A DNA stretch of 64,000 nucleotides from Streptomyces sp. NBC_00775 (GCF_036347135.1 NZ_CP108938.1:2728001-2792000); one strand, 5' to 3'; shown: positions 35,455-45,110, counted from the first letter of the stretch. Made by a program: numbers and translations. The notes: generated from the sequence alone by a model not told the origin.

Positions 35455-35927
35455 CCCCGGACCTTGCCTGCCTTTCCCGAACGCGAATCGACCTATTGCA
35501 CCAGGAAGGGACGAACAGGCGAAACGATTCGTTCCATTTCTGGTGATTCCGTGAAGTGCGACACGTTTGATGGGCACGAAAACGACGCATCGGACGGCCA
35601 ACTACCACCCCCCACTAGAAGTTGGACGGCGTGCCGATCCACGCACGTGGCCCGAATGGAGTACTGTTGCGAGCCCTGGATCCGGACTCCCGCCAGGGTG
35701 TCCGGGGCCTTGCAGGACCGCCGGGAGGGGGCTCGTTGCACAGGGTGATGGAGTTCGTCACTTAGCGTTGCGAATAGGTAACCGTGTCATAACGGCGATC
35801 CCGGGTCCGCGCCCGACACGCCGGGCAACTCGGCAAGGTTGTGGCAGGCTGCACCCGGGCAGGCCACACTCGACTAGCGGAAGCAGCGACGCACGTGACG
35901 TCGGCAGGCACCACCCGGGAGGTCCCC
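35455..35927. other. 473-base divergent intergenic region
   Basis: These are the upstream regions of the Thr/Pro/Ser-tail protein (minus) and sepH (plus). The right half is GC-rich, the left half is lower in GC. I looked for a tRNA or small gene and found none supported. Confidence 0.45.
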
Positions 35928-36977
35928 ATGCCCGAACTGCGTGTCGTGGCCGTCTCTAACGACGGCACACGGCTGGTGCTGAAGGCTGCGGACAGCACGG
36001 AATACACGCTTCCGATTGACGAGCGTCTGCGCGCCGCCGTACGCGGCGACCGTCCCCGCCTCGGCCAGATCGAGATCGAGGTGGAGAGCCATCTCCGCCC
36101 CCGAGACATCCAGGCACGTATACGTGCCGGTGCCTCCGCGGAGGAAGTCGCCCAGCTCGCAGGGATTCCCGTCGATCGCGTACGCCGCTTCGAGGGCCCC
36201 GTGCTCGCCGAGCGCGCCTTCATGGCCGAGCGCGCCAGGAAGACTCCCGTCCGCCGCCCCGGTGAGAACGCCGGACCCCAGCTCGGTGAGGCCGTCCAGG
36301 AGCGGCTGCTGATCCGGGGCGCCGACAAGGACACCGTCCAGTGGGACTCGTGGCGCCGCGACGACGGCACCTGGGAAGTCCTGCTGGTCTACGTGGTCGC
36401 GGGCGAGCCGCACTCGGCGAGCTGGACGTACGACCCGCCACGGCGGCTCGTCCAGGCCGTCGACGACGAGGCACGTTCGCTGATCGGCGAGTCCGACGAC
36501 CTCGCGGCGCCCGAGCCGAGCTTCCCGTTCGTGCCGCGGATCGCACGGCTGCCGCGCGACCGTCCGCTCGATCGCGCCCTGGACCGGCAGATGGAGCGGC
36601 CGAGCATTCCGGCGCCGTCCCCGGAGCCGATCGAGGAGTCCGAACGGGACTCGCTCACCAGCCTCCTGGAGGCGGTGCCCAGCTTCCGGGGCGACATGGT
36701 GGTGCCCGAGCGGCCCTCCACCACGGAGCACCCCGCGGCGGAGGAGCCCGCCCCCGAGCCCGAGACGGAGGAGCCCCCGGCTCCCGCCGCCTCGGCCGGT
36801 GCCGGTTCCGCCTACGCGGACGTCCTCATGCCCCGCTCCGTCGGCGCGCACCGCGACCGTCTCGTCGGCGCGACGGACCGCCAGGCCGAGGCCGACGGCG
36901 TCCGCCCGGGCCGCAGAGCGGCGGTCCCGAGCTGGGACGAGATCGTCTTCGGCACGCGGCGGAAGAAGCAGGACTAG
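35928..36977 (+). CDS. sepH: SepH, FtsZ-associated division protein
   Basis: This is a 349-residue actinobacterial division protein. The N-terminal DUF3071 domain (1-about 190) begins MPELRVVAVSNDGTRLVL and contains a helix-turn-helix-like segment (ASAEEVAQLAGIPVDRVRRF). The C-terminal part is disordered and rich in Pro and Glu, and ends with the conserved PSWDEIVFGTRRK motif. SepH promotes FtsZ assembly at septa in Streptomyces. GGGAGG stands before the ATG. A terminator follows 13 bases after the stop. Confidence 0.92.
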   Translation: MPELRVVAVSNDGTRLVLKAADSTEYTLPIDERLRAAVRGDRPRLGQIEIEVESHLRPRDIQARIRAGASAEEVAQLAGIPVDRVRRFEGPVLAERAFMAERARKTPVRRPGENAGPQLGEAVQERLLIRGADKDTVQWDSWRRDDGTWEVLLVYVVAGEPHSASWTYDPPRRLVQAVDDEARSLIGESDDLAAPEPSFPFVPRIARLPRDRPLDRALDRQMERPSIPAPSPEPIEESERDSLTSLLEAVPSFRGDMVVPERPSTTEHPAAEEPAPEPETEEPPAPAASAGAGSAYADVLMPRSVGAHRDRLVGATDRQAEADGVRPGRRAAVPSWDEIVFGTRRKKQD

Positions 36978-36990
36978 TCGGTTGTACGAC

Positions 36991-37025
36991 GATGGGGCAC
37001 GCACCAGGCCGGTGCGTGCCCCATC
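36991..37025. terminator. Terminator between sepH and the sulfurtransferase gene
   Basis: GATGGGGCACGCACC and its exact complement enclose a five-base loop (AGGCC). The convergent arrangement suggests use in both directions. Confidence 0.85.
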
Positions 37026-37062
37026 GCTGTTACCGAGGGCCGGAGCCTTCGGTGAGTCGCCG

Positions 37063-37890
37063 TTACTGCGGATCCGGCCCCACCGCGACCGGGCGGCTAC
37101 CGTCCTGGGACCACTCCGACCAGGAGCCCGCGTACAGGGCGGCGGGGATGCCGGCGACGGCGAGGGCGAGCACCTCGTGGGCGCCGGAGACACCCGAACC
37201 GCAGTAGACGCCGACCTCGGAAGTGCCGGTCGCACCGAGGGACTTGAAGCGGTCGGCCAGTTCGTCGGCGGTCAGGAACTGCCCGTCGGCGGTGACGTTC
37301 TCCGTGGTCGGCGCGGAGACCGCCCCGGGGATGTGCCCGCCGACCGGGTCGATCGGCTCGACCTCGCCCCGGTACCGCTCACCGGCCCGTGCGTCGAGGA
37401 GCAGCCCGGTGCGGGCGAGCGCCGCCGCCCCGTCCGCGTCGAGCAGCGGCCGGGCACCCGGCGCCGGCACGAAGCTCCCGGGGGCGGGCGTGGGGACCTC
37501 CGAGGACACCGGCCCGCTCCATGCGGCGAACCCGCCGTCAAGCACGCGTACCGACGGATGACCCGTATAGCCCAGCAGCCACCAGGCGCGCGCGGCGGCC
37601 CAGCCCTGACCCCCGTCGTACACGACGACATCGCGGTCCGCCGACACGCCCGCGGCCCGCATCGCCGCACCGAAGACCTCCGGGTCGGGCAGCGGATGCC
37701 GACCCCCCGCACCGGCCGGACCAGCAAGTTCGGAATCCAAATCAACGAAAACGGCCCCAGGAATGTGCGCCTTCTCGTACTCGGCGCGCAGGTTCGGACC
37801 ACCCAGCTGCCAGCGGACGTCGAGGAGGACCGGAGGGGTCGGACCCGCCAGGTCGCTCGCGAGTTCGGATGCGGAGATGATGGCGTTCAT
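37063..37890 (-). CDS. Two-domain rhodanese, 3-mercaptopyruvate sulfurtransferase type
   Basis: This 275-residue protein has two rhodanese domains. The second carries the active cysteine in YCGSGVSG; the CG[SA]GV loop is typical of 3-mercaptopyruvate sulfurtransferases, while thiosulfate sulfurtransferases have CRKGV. It transfers sulfur to cyanide, thioredoxin or other acceptors. I chose the second ATG (37890), with AAGG at a suitable distance; the alternative is three codons longer. Confidence 0.85.
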   Translation of the reverse strand: MNAIISASELASDLAGPTPPVLLDVRWQLGGPNLRAEYEKAHIPGAVFVDLDSELAGPAGAGGRHPLPDPEVFGAAMRAAGVSADRDVVVYDGGQGWAAARAWWLLGYTGHPSVRVLDGGFAAWSGPVSSEVPTPAPGSFVPAPGARPLLDADGAAALARTGLLLDARAGERYRGEVEPIDPVGGHIPGAVSAPTTENVTADGQFLTADELADRFKSLGATGTSEVGVYCGSGVSGAHEVLALAVAGIPAALYAGSWSEWSQDGSRPVAVGPDPQ

Positions 37891-38220
37891 GGCCACCATC
37901 CTTGCGCATGGGGTGGCCGCGTCGTCCAGGTCCGGCTACTCTGCTCCGCCGGACAGGTCCGATCACGAGGCGTACGGGATCGGACACATGCTGTACAGCC
38001 GATGGACACCACGCGGCAATCGCGCCGAAACGGATGGGAAACGGCACATTGGGCATCCTCCGCTCGTGAGCCGCCGAAGGGCGGCGCGGTCGGGACGCGC
38101 GGTGCGACCGGTGGTGCGAACATCGGCTCGGGGCGTGCACGCACGCGGCCGCGGCCGCGGTACGCGTGTTCGTAGGCGGAAGGTGACCGGCCACCGCGAG
38201 GGGCCGAGAAGAGAGTGACG
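37891..38220. other. Divergent intergenic region, no gene seen
   Basis: These 330 bases lie between the sulfurtransferase and VOC starts. There is a GC-rich alternating stretch near 38150-38165 (GGCCGCGGCCGCGG). No supported coding sequence or terminator. Confidence 0.45.
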
Positions 38221-39024
38221 ATGACCGAGGCACGGGGGTCGGCCGGCCTGAACGGCACAACGCACGCTCGGCACGCACCCGGCACACCCTGCTGGGTGAG
38301 TCTGATGGTGCACGGGATGGCCGCGACCCAGGAGTTCTACGGAGCATTGTTCGACTGGGAGTTCCAGCCGGGACCGCAGCAGCTCGGCCCCTATGTGCGG
38401 GCCCTCCTGGACGGTCACGAGGTGGCGGGGATCGGGCAGCTGCCGCCCGACCGGCATCTGCCCGTCGCCTGGACGCCGTATCTCGCCTCGGACGACGTGG
38501 ATCTGACCGCCGAGACGGTGCGGCACAGCGGCGGCACCGTGGGCGTCGGTCCTCTCGATGCCGCCGAGGCCGGGCGCCTGGCGATCGCGTCGGACCCGAC
38601 GGGTGCCGTCTTCGGCATCTGGCAGGCGGCGGCCCACACGGGCACGGGGATCACCGGCGTGCCGGGCACCCCCGCCTGGAACGAGCTCGTGACCCGCGAC
38701 ACCGAGAGCGTCGTCAAGTTCTACCAGGGGGTCTTCGGCTACGAGCAGGAGCCGGTCGTCTCGGCCGACTTCGACTACGTGACCCTGTACGTCGCGGGTC
38801 GCCCGGTGGCCGGCATCCACGGCGTCGGACACGGTCTGCCCCGCGACCGCGGCCCGCACTGGATGACGTACTTCGAGGCCGCGGACGTGGACGAGGCCGT
38901 CGACCGCGTCACCGAGCTCGGCGGACACATCCTCAAGCCCGCCCACGACTCGCCGTACGGGCGGGTGGCGACGGTGGCGGATCCGGAGGGCGCGATGTTC
39001 TCGCTGATCCACTCGACCCGGTGA
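38221..39024 (+). CDS. VOC-superfamily protein with two domains
   Basis: This 267-residue protein has two tandem glyoxalase/bleomycin-resistance-type domains (about 25-135 and 145-265). Each begins with a CW/WNEL strand and contains FYGALFDWEF or FYQGVFGYEQ, the usual helix. Similar Streptomyces proteins are called hydroxylases or antibiotic-resistance-like, without proof. AGAGAG stands before the ATG; a GTG six bases earlier is an alternative. Substrate unknown. Confidence 0.82.
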   Translation: MTEARGSAGLNGTTHARHAPGTPCWVSLMVHGMAATQEFYGALFDWEFQPGPQQLGPYVRALLDGHEVAGIGQLPPDRHLPVAWTPYLASDDVDLTAETVRHSGGTVGVGPLDAAEAGRLAIASDPTGAVFGIWQAAAHTGTGITGVPGTPAWNELVTRDTESVVKFYQGVFGYEQEPVVSADFDYVTLYVAGRPVAGIHGVGHGLPRDRGPHWMTYFEAADVDEAVDRVTELGGHILKPAHDSPYGRVATVADPEGAMFSLIHSTR

Positions 39025-39031
39025 ACGGACG

Positions 39032-39679
39032 TCAGGCCGAGGCGATCGGCAGCACGTCCGGCGACAGGGCACCCGCGCGAGCCGTCGCGGCCGTCATCCG
39101 GCGGCGGTGGTGCCGGCGGCACAGGACCTCGTAGCCGATGTCCTCCGACTGATTGACATCGCCTACGACGACCTGGGCGCCCTCGACGACCATCTCGCCG
39201 CCTATCGTGCGGGCGTTGTGGGTGGCGCGGGCGCCGCACCAGCACAGGGCCTCGACCTGGAGGACCTCGACCCGGTCGGCCAGCTCCACCAGGCGCTGGG
39301 AGCCGGGGAAGAGCTTGGAGCGGAAGTCGGTGGTGATGCCGAAGGCGAAGACGTCGACGCCCAGGTCGTCCACCACGCGGGCCAGTTGGTCGATCTGCGC
39401 GGGGGCCAGGAACTGGGCCTCGTCCGCGATCACGTAGTCCGCCCGGCCGCCCTGGGAGAGGTGGTCGACGAGGTACGCGTACAGGTCCTGGTCGTCCGCC
39501 ACCTCGACCGCGTCCGTGACCAGGCCCAGGCGTGAGGAGAGCTTGCCCTCGCCCGCGCGGTCGTCGCGCGTGAAGATCATGCCCTGCAGGCCCCGGGCCG
39601 AGCGGTTGTGCTCGATCTGGAGAGCCAGCGTCGACTTCCCGCAGTCCATCGTTCCGGAGAAGAACACCAGCTCGGGCAT
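39032..39679 (-). CDS. tdk: Thymidine kinase
   Basis: This 215-residue type II thymidine kinase phosphorylates thymidine to dTMP in the salvage pathway. P-loop SGTMDCGKST is at 8-17, the Walker B region is YVIADEAQFL, and there are zinc-site cysteines in CWCGA and CRRHH. An ATG eight codons after a weak TTG is the likely start. It runs convergent with the VOC gene and has its own spacing from the phosphodiesterase gene, which lies on the same strand. Confidence 0.92.
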   Translation of the reverse strand: MPELVFFSGTMDCGKSTLALQIEHNRSARGLQGMIFTRDDRAGEGKLSSRLGLVTDAVEVADDQDLYAYLVDHLSQGGRADYVIADEAQFLAPAQIDQLARVVDDLGVDVFAFGITTDFRSKLFPGSQRLVELADRVEVLQVEALCWCGARATHNARTIGGEMVVEGAQVVVGDVNQSEDIGYEVLCRRHHRRRMTAATARAGALSPDVLPIASA

Positions 39680-39759
39680 GGGGAGTTGAGCACCTTTCGG
39701 CAACGGAGGACTGGAGGGCGGAAGTTCAGGAGGGCAAGGACTTCAGGCGGGCAAGGACT

Positions 39760-40947
39760 TCAGGAGCGTACTTGCAGGAGGGGCACGAGTTGCTCGACGG
39801 GGGTCATCGAGCCGTGGTTGCCGACCATCGCCGACTCCTTGGGCTCTCGCTCCGTCGCGATGATCAGGACGTCGTCGCGGGCCGCCGCCACGACGTCGCC
39901 GATCCGGGCGTACACCCGTTCGTCGACCTGGGGGCCGAACCAGCCCGCCGCGATCGCCTCGTCCCGCGAGGCCACCCAGAACTGCTCGCCGAGCACCTCG
40001 CGCCAGCAGGTCAGGACGTCCGCCTCGGCGCCCGGCACCGCGTAGACGTGCCGGGCACGGCCCTCGCCGCCGAGCAGGGCGACGCCGGCGCGCAGCTCCC
40101 AGTCCTCGTCGAAGTCGATGCGGTGCTGCTCGTCGAAGGGGATGTCGATCATGCCGTGGTCGGCGGTGACGTACAGGGCGGTACGCGGCGGCAGCTGCTC
40201 CGCGAGGCGCTGGACCAGGCGGTCGACGTACATGAGCTGGCCGCGCCAGGGGTCCGAGTCGACGCCGAAGCGGTGGCCCTTGCCGTCCACCTCGGCGTAG
40301 TACGTGTAGACCAACGAGCGGTCCCCGGCGGCCAGTTGTTCGGCCGCGAGGTCCATGCGCTCCTCGCCCGACAGGCGTCCGTGGAACGTTCCGCCGCTGA
40401 GGGCGATCTTCGTCAGCGGGGTGTTCTGGAAGGTCGGGGACGAGACCTGAGCGGTGTGCACGCCCGCTTCATGAGCGAGCTGGAAGACCGTGGGGTACGG
40501 CTGCCAGGCGCGCGGGTCCGTCCACGGGTTCCAGCGGAGCTGGTTCATCAGCTCGCCGGTCCGGGGGTTGCGCGCGGTGTAGCCGGGCAGGCCGTGCGCG
40601 CCGGGCGGCAGGCCCGTGCCGACCGAGGCGAGGGAGGTCGCGGTGGTCGCGGGGTAACCCGCGGTGATCGGACGGCCCGTGCCGCCTCGGGAGGACGCCA
40701 GGAGCGACGTCATGAAGGGGGCCTCGTCGGGGTGCGCCTTCAGCTGCTCCCAGCCGAGACCGTCTATCAGGAAGACGCAGTTCCGGTCGGCCTCGGTCAG
40801 CTCGGGTATGGCGGCGGTCATGCCGGGCACGGCCATGCCCGCGGCGAGCGTGGGCAGCAGGTCGGCCAGCGATCCGGCGCCGTACTCGGGGACGGGCGCC
40901 GAGTCGACGGCGAGCGGTTCCGGGTGGTCCCAGGTGGGCAGCGCCAT
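39760..40947 (-). CDS. Alkaline phosphatase-superfamily nucleotide pyrophosphatase/phosphodiesterase
   Basis: This is a 395-residue type I phosphodiesterase. The two-metal site is visible: D in FLIDGLG, the Thr nucleophile in PATTATS, D and H in EVDGKGH, DH in VTADHG and H in VGNHGS. Without signal peptide it probably acts in the cytoplasm on a nucleotide or phosphodiester. Its start shares a base with the DUF5998 stop (TGATG). Confidence 0.87.
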   Translation of the reverse strand: MALPTWDHPEPLAVDSAPVPEYGAGSLADLLPTLAAGMAVPGMTAAIPELTEADRNCVFLIDGLGWEQLKAHPDEAPFMTSLLASSRGGTGRPITAGYPATTATSLASVGTGLPPGAHGLPGYTARNPRTGELMNQLRWNPWTDPRAWQPYPTVFQLAHEAGVHTAQVSSPTFQNTPLTKIALSGGTFHGRLSGEERMDLAAEQLAAGDRSLVYTYYAEVDGKGHRFGVDSDPWRGQLMYVDRLVQRLAEQLPPRTALYVTADHGMIDIPFDEQHRIDFDEDWELRAGVALLGGEGRARHVYAVPGAEADVLTCWREVLGEQFWVASRDEAIAAGWFGPQVDERVYARIGDVVAAARDDVLIIATEREPKESAMVGNHGSMTPVEQLVPLLQVRS

Positions 40948-41534
40948 CAGCGGGCGACGTCCGCGGTCGCCTCGGAGAGGGACTGCGCGAAGGCGAGGGC
41001 CTGGCGGACCGTCTCCGGGCCGTCCCCGGCCTCGCTGACGCGCAGGCTGAGGTCGTCCGCCGTCGAGTTGCCCGTGTAGCCGTGGTCCGCCTCGCAGTTG
41101 GGGTCGCCGCAGGCGGCGGGCTCCAGGTCGATGCGGGAGACGGCGCCCCAGCCGATGGTCAGGACGACCTCGCGGGGCAGTGTGCCCGGCGTGTACGACT
41201 CGGGGTTCGCGACGACACGGCTGACGACGACCGACGAGATACGGCCGAGCTTCACCGACTCGGTGGACGTCGTGGCGTACGGCGTCGGCGACGTGGTGTC
41301 CGCGTTCTGCTCGTCGGTGTGGCTCACGATGAAGCGGTTGCCGGTGAGGACGAGCACGGTGACGTGCCGCCGCACCTCGTTCGCGTCGAACGTGGTCTCC
41401 TGGTGGACCAGGTACGACCGGATGGCCTCGCCGCCGATCGCGGCCTCCACCGCCTCGGCCACGAGGGCCGGGTAGTAGCCGCTGCGCTCGATCGCCGCTC
41501 GCAGCCCCTGGGTCGTCGTACTGGTCTTGGCCAT
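40947..41534 (-). CDS. DUF5998 family protein
   Basis: This 195-residue soluble protein is of the DUF5998 family, which is limited to actinobacteria. The first half is mixed alpha/beta, with SYLVHQETTFDANEVRRHVT. The second half has a conserved CGDPNCEADHG cysteine motif (about 150-160) that may bind metal. It is coupled to the phosphodiesterase by a one-base overlap, so both may act on the same compound. Function unknown. Confidence 0.82.
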   Translation of the reverse strand: MAKTSTTTQGLRAAIERSGYYPALVAEAVEAAIGGEAIRSYLVHQETTFDANEVRRHVTVLVLTGNRFIVSHTDEQNADTTSPTPYATTSTESVKLGRISSVVVSRVVANPESYTPGTLPREVVLTIGWGAVSRIDLEPAACGDPNCEADHGYTGNSTADDLSLRVSEAGDGPETVRQALAFAQSLSEATADVAR

Positions 41535-41661
41535 GACGTCCATCCTACGGGGGCCCACTGACTGCGAGGCACCGCTCGCGGGTGTCTGTCGTGGACGGAA
41601 CAGAGACGGCACAGGGACGGCACAGATCCGGGGCGGGATCCGCGGATGGATCAGGTGCGGC

Positions 41662-44637
41662 TCAGATGACGGGAAGGGTCCGGGGGCCGAGGTCGTCACG
41701 GAGGGGTGCGCGTGCCAGCCGTACGGTCGCGCCCAGCACGCTCAGGCCGTGCGGGGCGACCACCACGGGCTCCAGCGACACCGCGACGACCTCCGGGTGG
41801 TCGTCGACCAGCCGGGACACCCGCAACATCAGCTCTTCGAGGGTGGCGGTGTCGACCGGAGCGGAGCCGCGCCAGCCGAACAGGAGCGGCGCCGTCCGGA
41901 TCGACCGGACCAGCGACGCCGCGTCCCGGTCGGTGACCGGAATCAGCCGGTGCGCGGTGTCCCCGAGCAGCTCGGAGGCGGCCCCGGCGAGTCCGAACGA
42001 GAGCACCGCTCCGGCCGCCGGGTCGATGACGGCCCGTACGACCGTGTCGACCCCGCGCGGTGCCATCGCCTGCACGACGGGCCGCAGCTCCTCCGGCTTC
42101 CCGAACAGCTCGGTCAACTCCGCGTACGCCCGCCGCAGTTGCTCCTCGTCGGCCAGATCCAGCCGTACGCCGCCCAGGTCCGCGCGGTGCCGCAGATGCG
42201 GGGCGGTGGTCTTGAGGGCCACGGGGTAGCCGAGGGCGCCCGCGGCCGCCACGGCGTCGTCCGGCGTGGGCGCGGGCAGGGCACGGCGTACGTCGATGCC
42301 GTACCGCCCGAGCAGCACGCAGGTCTCCTCCATGCCGAGGGTCAGCCCCTCGCCCCGCTCGAGCAGCCCGTCGATCTGCCCTGCGGCCCCCTTCTCGTCG
42401 ATGTCCTCGAACTCGGGCACCTTGCCGGGCTCAGCGGCGTCGCGCCGCCACTGGGCGTATCTGACGGCTTCAGCGAGAGCGCGAACGGCTCGTTCGGCGG
42501 CGGGGTAGGCGGGGATGAGACGGGAGTCAGGAGGGGTCGCGCCGGGGTCGGGCGGGACCGCGCCTGAGGTGGGCGGGGTGGCGCCTACGGCGGGGGGAGG
42601 TGCCGTGTCCGATGCGGCTCCGGCTCCGACGCCGGTTCCGGCTCCGGCTCTCGCTTCCCCGGTGCGCAGTCGTTCCGCAGGGCGCTGGGGGTCCCCCCGC
42701 TCGGGCGCAGCCGAGGGTGGGGGAGGTTGGGCACCGCCTGCAGCGCCGGGTGCCGTCGCAGCTCCCTGTGGTGCGGTACTGGCAGCAGCCGACAACGCCT
42801 CCGCCAGCCCGCCCAGCTCCACGTGCACCACCAGCACCGGCTTGGCCGGAGCCGCCGCGGCGGCGGACCGGAGCGCCTGCGCCAAGGCCTCATCGGCAGC
42901 CGACGTCTCCCCCACCGCCGGTATGGCGGTCACGACAACGGCATCACACCCGTTGTCGTCCAACGCCCGCGCCAGCGCCTCGCGAAAATCCTCCGCCGAC
43001 GCCGCCGTCGTCAGATCCAGCGGCGGGAGCGGCCGCAGGCCTTGGGCCAGACACGCGTCGTACGTCAGCAGCCCCAGCGACTCCGAGTTCCCCAGGATCG
43101 CCACCCGGGGCCCAAGAGGGAGCGGCTGGCGCGCCAGCAGAAGCCCCGCGTCGACGAGCTCGGTGATCGTGTCGACCCGGATCACCCCGGCCTGCCGCAG
43201 CAACGCCGACACGGTGGTGTGCGGCAGCCGCGTGGCCCGTACGGCATGTCCCTGGGGAGCCGCCCCGCCATGGCGCGCCCCCTGGACCACGACGAGTGGC
43301 TTCGCCGCGGCCGTGCGCCGTGCCAGGCGGGTGAACTTGCGCGGGTTGCCGATGGATTCGAGGTACATCAGGACGACGTCGGTGTCCGGGTCGTCGTACC
43401 AGTACTGGAGCACGTCGTTGCCGGACACGTCCGCCCGGTTCCCGGAGGAGACGAAGGTGGACACGCCGGTCACGCCCGTGACACCGCCACCGCGCCGGTG
43501 CAGCCGGGACAGCAGGGCGATCCCGATCGCGCCGGACTGGGCGAACAGGCCTATCCGTCCGGGGCGCGGCATCTCCGGGGCGAGCGAGGCGTTGAGCCGC
43601 ACGCCGGGGGACGTATTGATGACTCCGAAGGCGTTCGGTCCGATGATGCGCATCCCGTACGTACGCGCCTGGCGGACGAGCTCGCGCTGGCGCTCGCGCC
43701 CCTCGGGGCCGCTCTCGGCGTACCCGGCGGAGACGACCACGAGCCCCTGCACCCCGTGCTCGCCGCACTCGGCGACGGCCTCGGGGACGTACGGCGCGGG
43801 CACGGCGACGACGGCGAGGTCGACGGGCTCGTCGATCTCGCGGATGGAGCGGTGTGCGGGGACTCCGTCGAGTTCCTTCTCCTGGAGCGCCTTGTTCACC
43901 GCGTACAGGCGGCCGGTGAATCCGGCGTCACGGAGGTTGGTGAGGACGCTGCGGCCGACGCCGCCGGGTGTGCGGCCGGCGCCGATGACGGCGACGGAGC
44001 CGGGTGCGAGCAGCCGCTGCACGGACCGGGCCTCGGCACGCTGCTCCCGCGCGCGCTGCACGGCGAGCGAGCGGTCGGTGGGTTCGAGGTCGAACTCCAG
44101 GCGTACGACGCCGTCCTCGAAGTGCCGCTTCTGCTGGTACCCGGCGTCCGTGAACACCTTGATCATCTTGGTGTTGGCGGGCAGCACCTCGGCGGCAAAG
44201 CGGCGGATGTCACGCTCGCGCGCCACGGCCGCGATGTGTTCCAGGAGGGCCGAGGCGACGCCGCGGCCCTGGTGGGCGTCCTGCACGAGGAAGGCGACCT
44301 CGGCCTCGTCGGCGGGCGCGGAGGCGGGCAGGCCGTCGGCATTAATCCGGTCATAGCGTACGGTGGCGATGAACTCGCCGCCGACTGTGGCCGCGAGACC
44401 CACCCTGTCCACAAAGTCGTGGTGCGTGAAGCGGTGGACGTCCTTGGCGGACAGGCGCGGATACGGCGCGAAGAAGCGGTAGTACTTCGACTCGTCGGAC
44501 ACCTGCTCGTAGAAGCTGACCAGACGCTCGGCGTCATCAACGGTGATGGGCCTGATGCGTGCGGTGCCGCCGTCGCGCAGCACCACGTCGGCCTCCCAGT
44601 GAGCGGGGTACTCGTGCCGGTCCGACGAGGTCTGCAT
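41662..44637 (-). CDS. GNAT acetyltransferase fused to ADP-forming acyl-CoA synthetase (Pat-like)
   Basis: This is a 991-residue fusion. The N-terminal GNAT domain (about 15-200) has the acetyl-CoA loop QDAHQGRGVASALL. CoA-binding (PGSVAVIGAGRTPGGVG) and ligase-CoA domains follow, then an ATP-grasp domain (about 720-990). This is the layout of Pat protein lysine acetyltransferases, which silence acyl-CoA synthetases. A Pro/Ala/Gly-rich linker of about 80 residues (near 625-710) separates ligase and ATP-grasp parts. The ATG lies seven bases after TACTCT, with no ribosome site, so it is probably leaderless. Confidence 0.87.
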   Translation of the reverse strand: MQTSSDRHEYPAHWEADVVLRDGGTARIRPITVDDAERLVSFYEQVSDESKYYRFFAPYPRLSAKDVHRFTHHDFVDRVGLAATVGGEFIATVRYDRINADGLPASAPADEAEVAFLVQDAHQGRGVASALLEHIAAVARERDIRRFAAEVLPANTKMIKVFTDAGYQQKRHFEDGVVRLEFDLEPTDRSLAVQRAREQRAEARSVQRLLAPGSVAVIGAGRTPGGVGRSVLTNLRDAGFTGRLYAVNKALQEKELDGVPAHRSIREIDEPVDLAVVAVPAPYVPEAVAECGEHGVQGLVVVSAGYAESGPEGRERQRELVRQARTYGMRIIGPNAFGVINTSPGVRLNASLAPEMPRPGRIGLFAQSGAIGIALLSRLHRRGGGVTGVTGVSTFVSSGNRADVSGNDVLQYWYDDPDTDVVLMYLESIGNPRKFTRLARRTAAAKPLVVVQGARHGGAAPQGHAVRATRLPHTTVSALLRQAGVIRVDTITELVDAGLLLARQPLPLGPRVAILGNSESLGLLTYDACLAQGLRPLPPLDLTTAASAEDFREALARALDDNGCDAVVVTAIPAVGETSAADEALAQALRSAAAAAPAKPVLVVHVELGGLAEALSAAASTAPQGAATAPGAAGGAQPPPPSAAPERGDPQRPAERLRTGEARAGAGTGVGAGAASDTAPPPAVGATPPTSGAVPPDPGATPPDSRLIPAYPAAERAVRALAEAVRYAQWRRDAAEPGKVPEFEDIDEKGAAGQIDGLLERGEGLTLGMEETCVLLGRYGIDVRRALPAPTPDDAVAAAGALGYPVALKTTAPHLRHRADLGGVRLDLADEEQLRRAYAELTELFGKPEELRPVVQAMAPRGVDTVVRAVIDPAAGAVLSFGLAGAASELLGDTAHRLIPVTDRDAASLVRSIRTAPLLFGWRGSAPVDTATLEELMLRVSRLVDDHPEVVAVSLEPVVVAPHGLSVLGATVRLARAPLRDDLGPRTLPVI

Positions 44638-44644
44638 GGGCCCC

Positions 44645-44650
44645 AGAGTA
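44645..44650 (-). promoter_or_regulatory. -10 element of a leaderless Pat-like transcript
   Basis: TACTCT ends seven bases before the ATG of the GNAT/acyl-CoA synthetase gene. Confidence 0.5.
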
Positions 44651-44812
44651 CGGCTCGCGTCCGACAACGGCGCGAGGCAGTCTGTGGAGGACGGAAGTCG
44701 GACCGAGGCCGCGGTCCGACGTCACTCCGGACGGGACGAAGTGCCGCCCGGGCATGCTTCACGATATGGGACACTGGTCTAGACAACCCTGAACACTGAA
44801 GGGCAGCATCAC

Positions 44813-45094
44813 ATGGCTGAGCGCCGCGTCAACGTCGGCTGGGCTGAGGGCCTCCACGCCCGTCCCGCCTCCATCTTCGTCCGGGCCGCCACGGCCTCCG
44901 GCATCCCCGTGACGATCGCCAAGGCCGACGGCAACCCCGTCAACGCGGCCTCCATGCTCGCGGTCCTCGGCCTGGGCGCCCAGGGCGGCGAGGAGATCGT
45001 CCTCGCCTCCGACGCCGAGGGTGCGGAAGCCGCCCTCGACCGTCTGGCGAAGCTGGTCGCCGAGGGTCTCGAGGAGCTCCCCGAGACCGTCTGA
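44813..45094 (+). CDS. ptsH: HPr phosphocarrier protein
   Basis: This 93-residue HPr of the sugar phosphotransferase system has phosphorylatable H15 in GLHARPA, and S47 in NAASMLAVLGLGA at the position of the regulatory serine of Firmicutes HPr. It carries phosphate from enzyme I to sugar-specific EIIA proteins. Enzyme I and EII genes are not nearby. GGGCAGCATCAC before the ATG offers only a weak ribosome site. A terminator with a T run follows. Confidence 0.93.
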   Translation: MAERRVNVGWAEGLHARPASIFVRAATASGIPVTIAKADGNPVNAASMLAVLGLGAQGGEEIVLASDAEGAEAALDRLAKLVAEGLEELPETV

Positions 45095-45110
45095 GCATCA
45101 CGCGCACTGT

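Noticed and set aside
35640..35900. tRNA or small RNA gene upstream of sepH
   Set aside because: I could not fold a cloverleaf or find a T-loop sequence; no terminator-like hairpin defines a small RNA.
37763..38218. 151-codon frame between the sulfurtransferase and VOC genes
   Set aside because: It overlaps the 5' end of the sulfurtransferase gene antisense, has an Arg-rich shadow composition and no ribosome site.
42727..44799. A 690-codon plus-strand frame opposite the Pat-like gene
   Set aside because: Same codon-bias effect; the GNAT and acyl-CoA synthetase motifs are on the minus strand.
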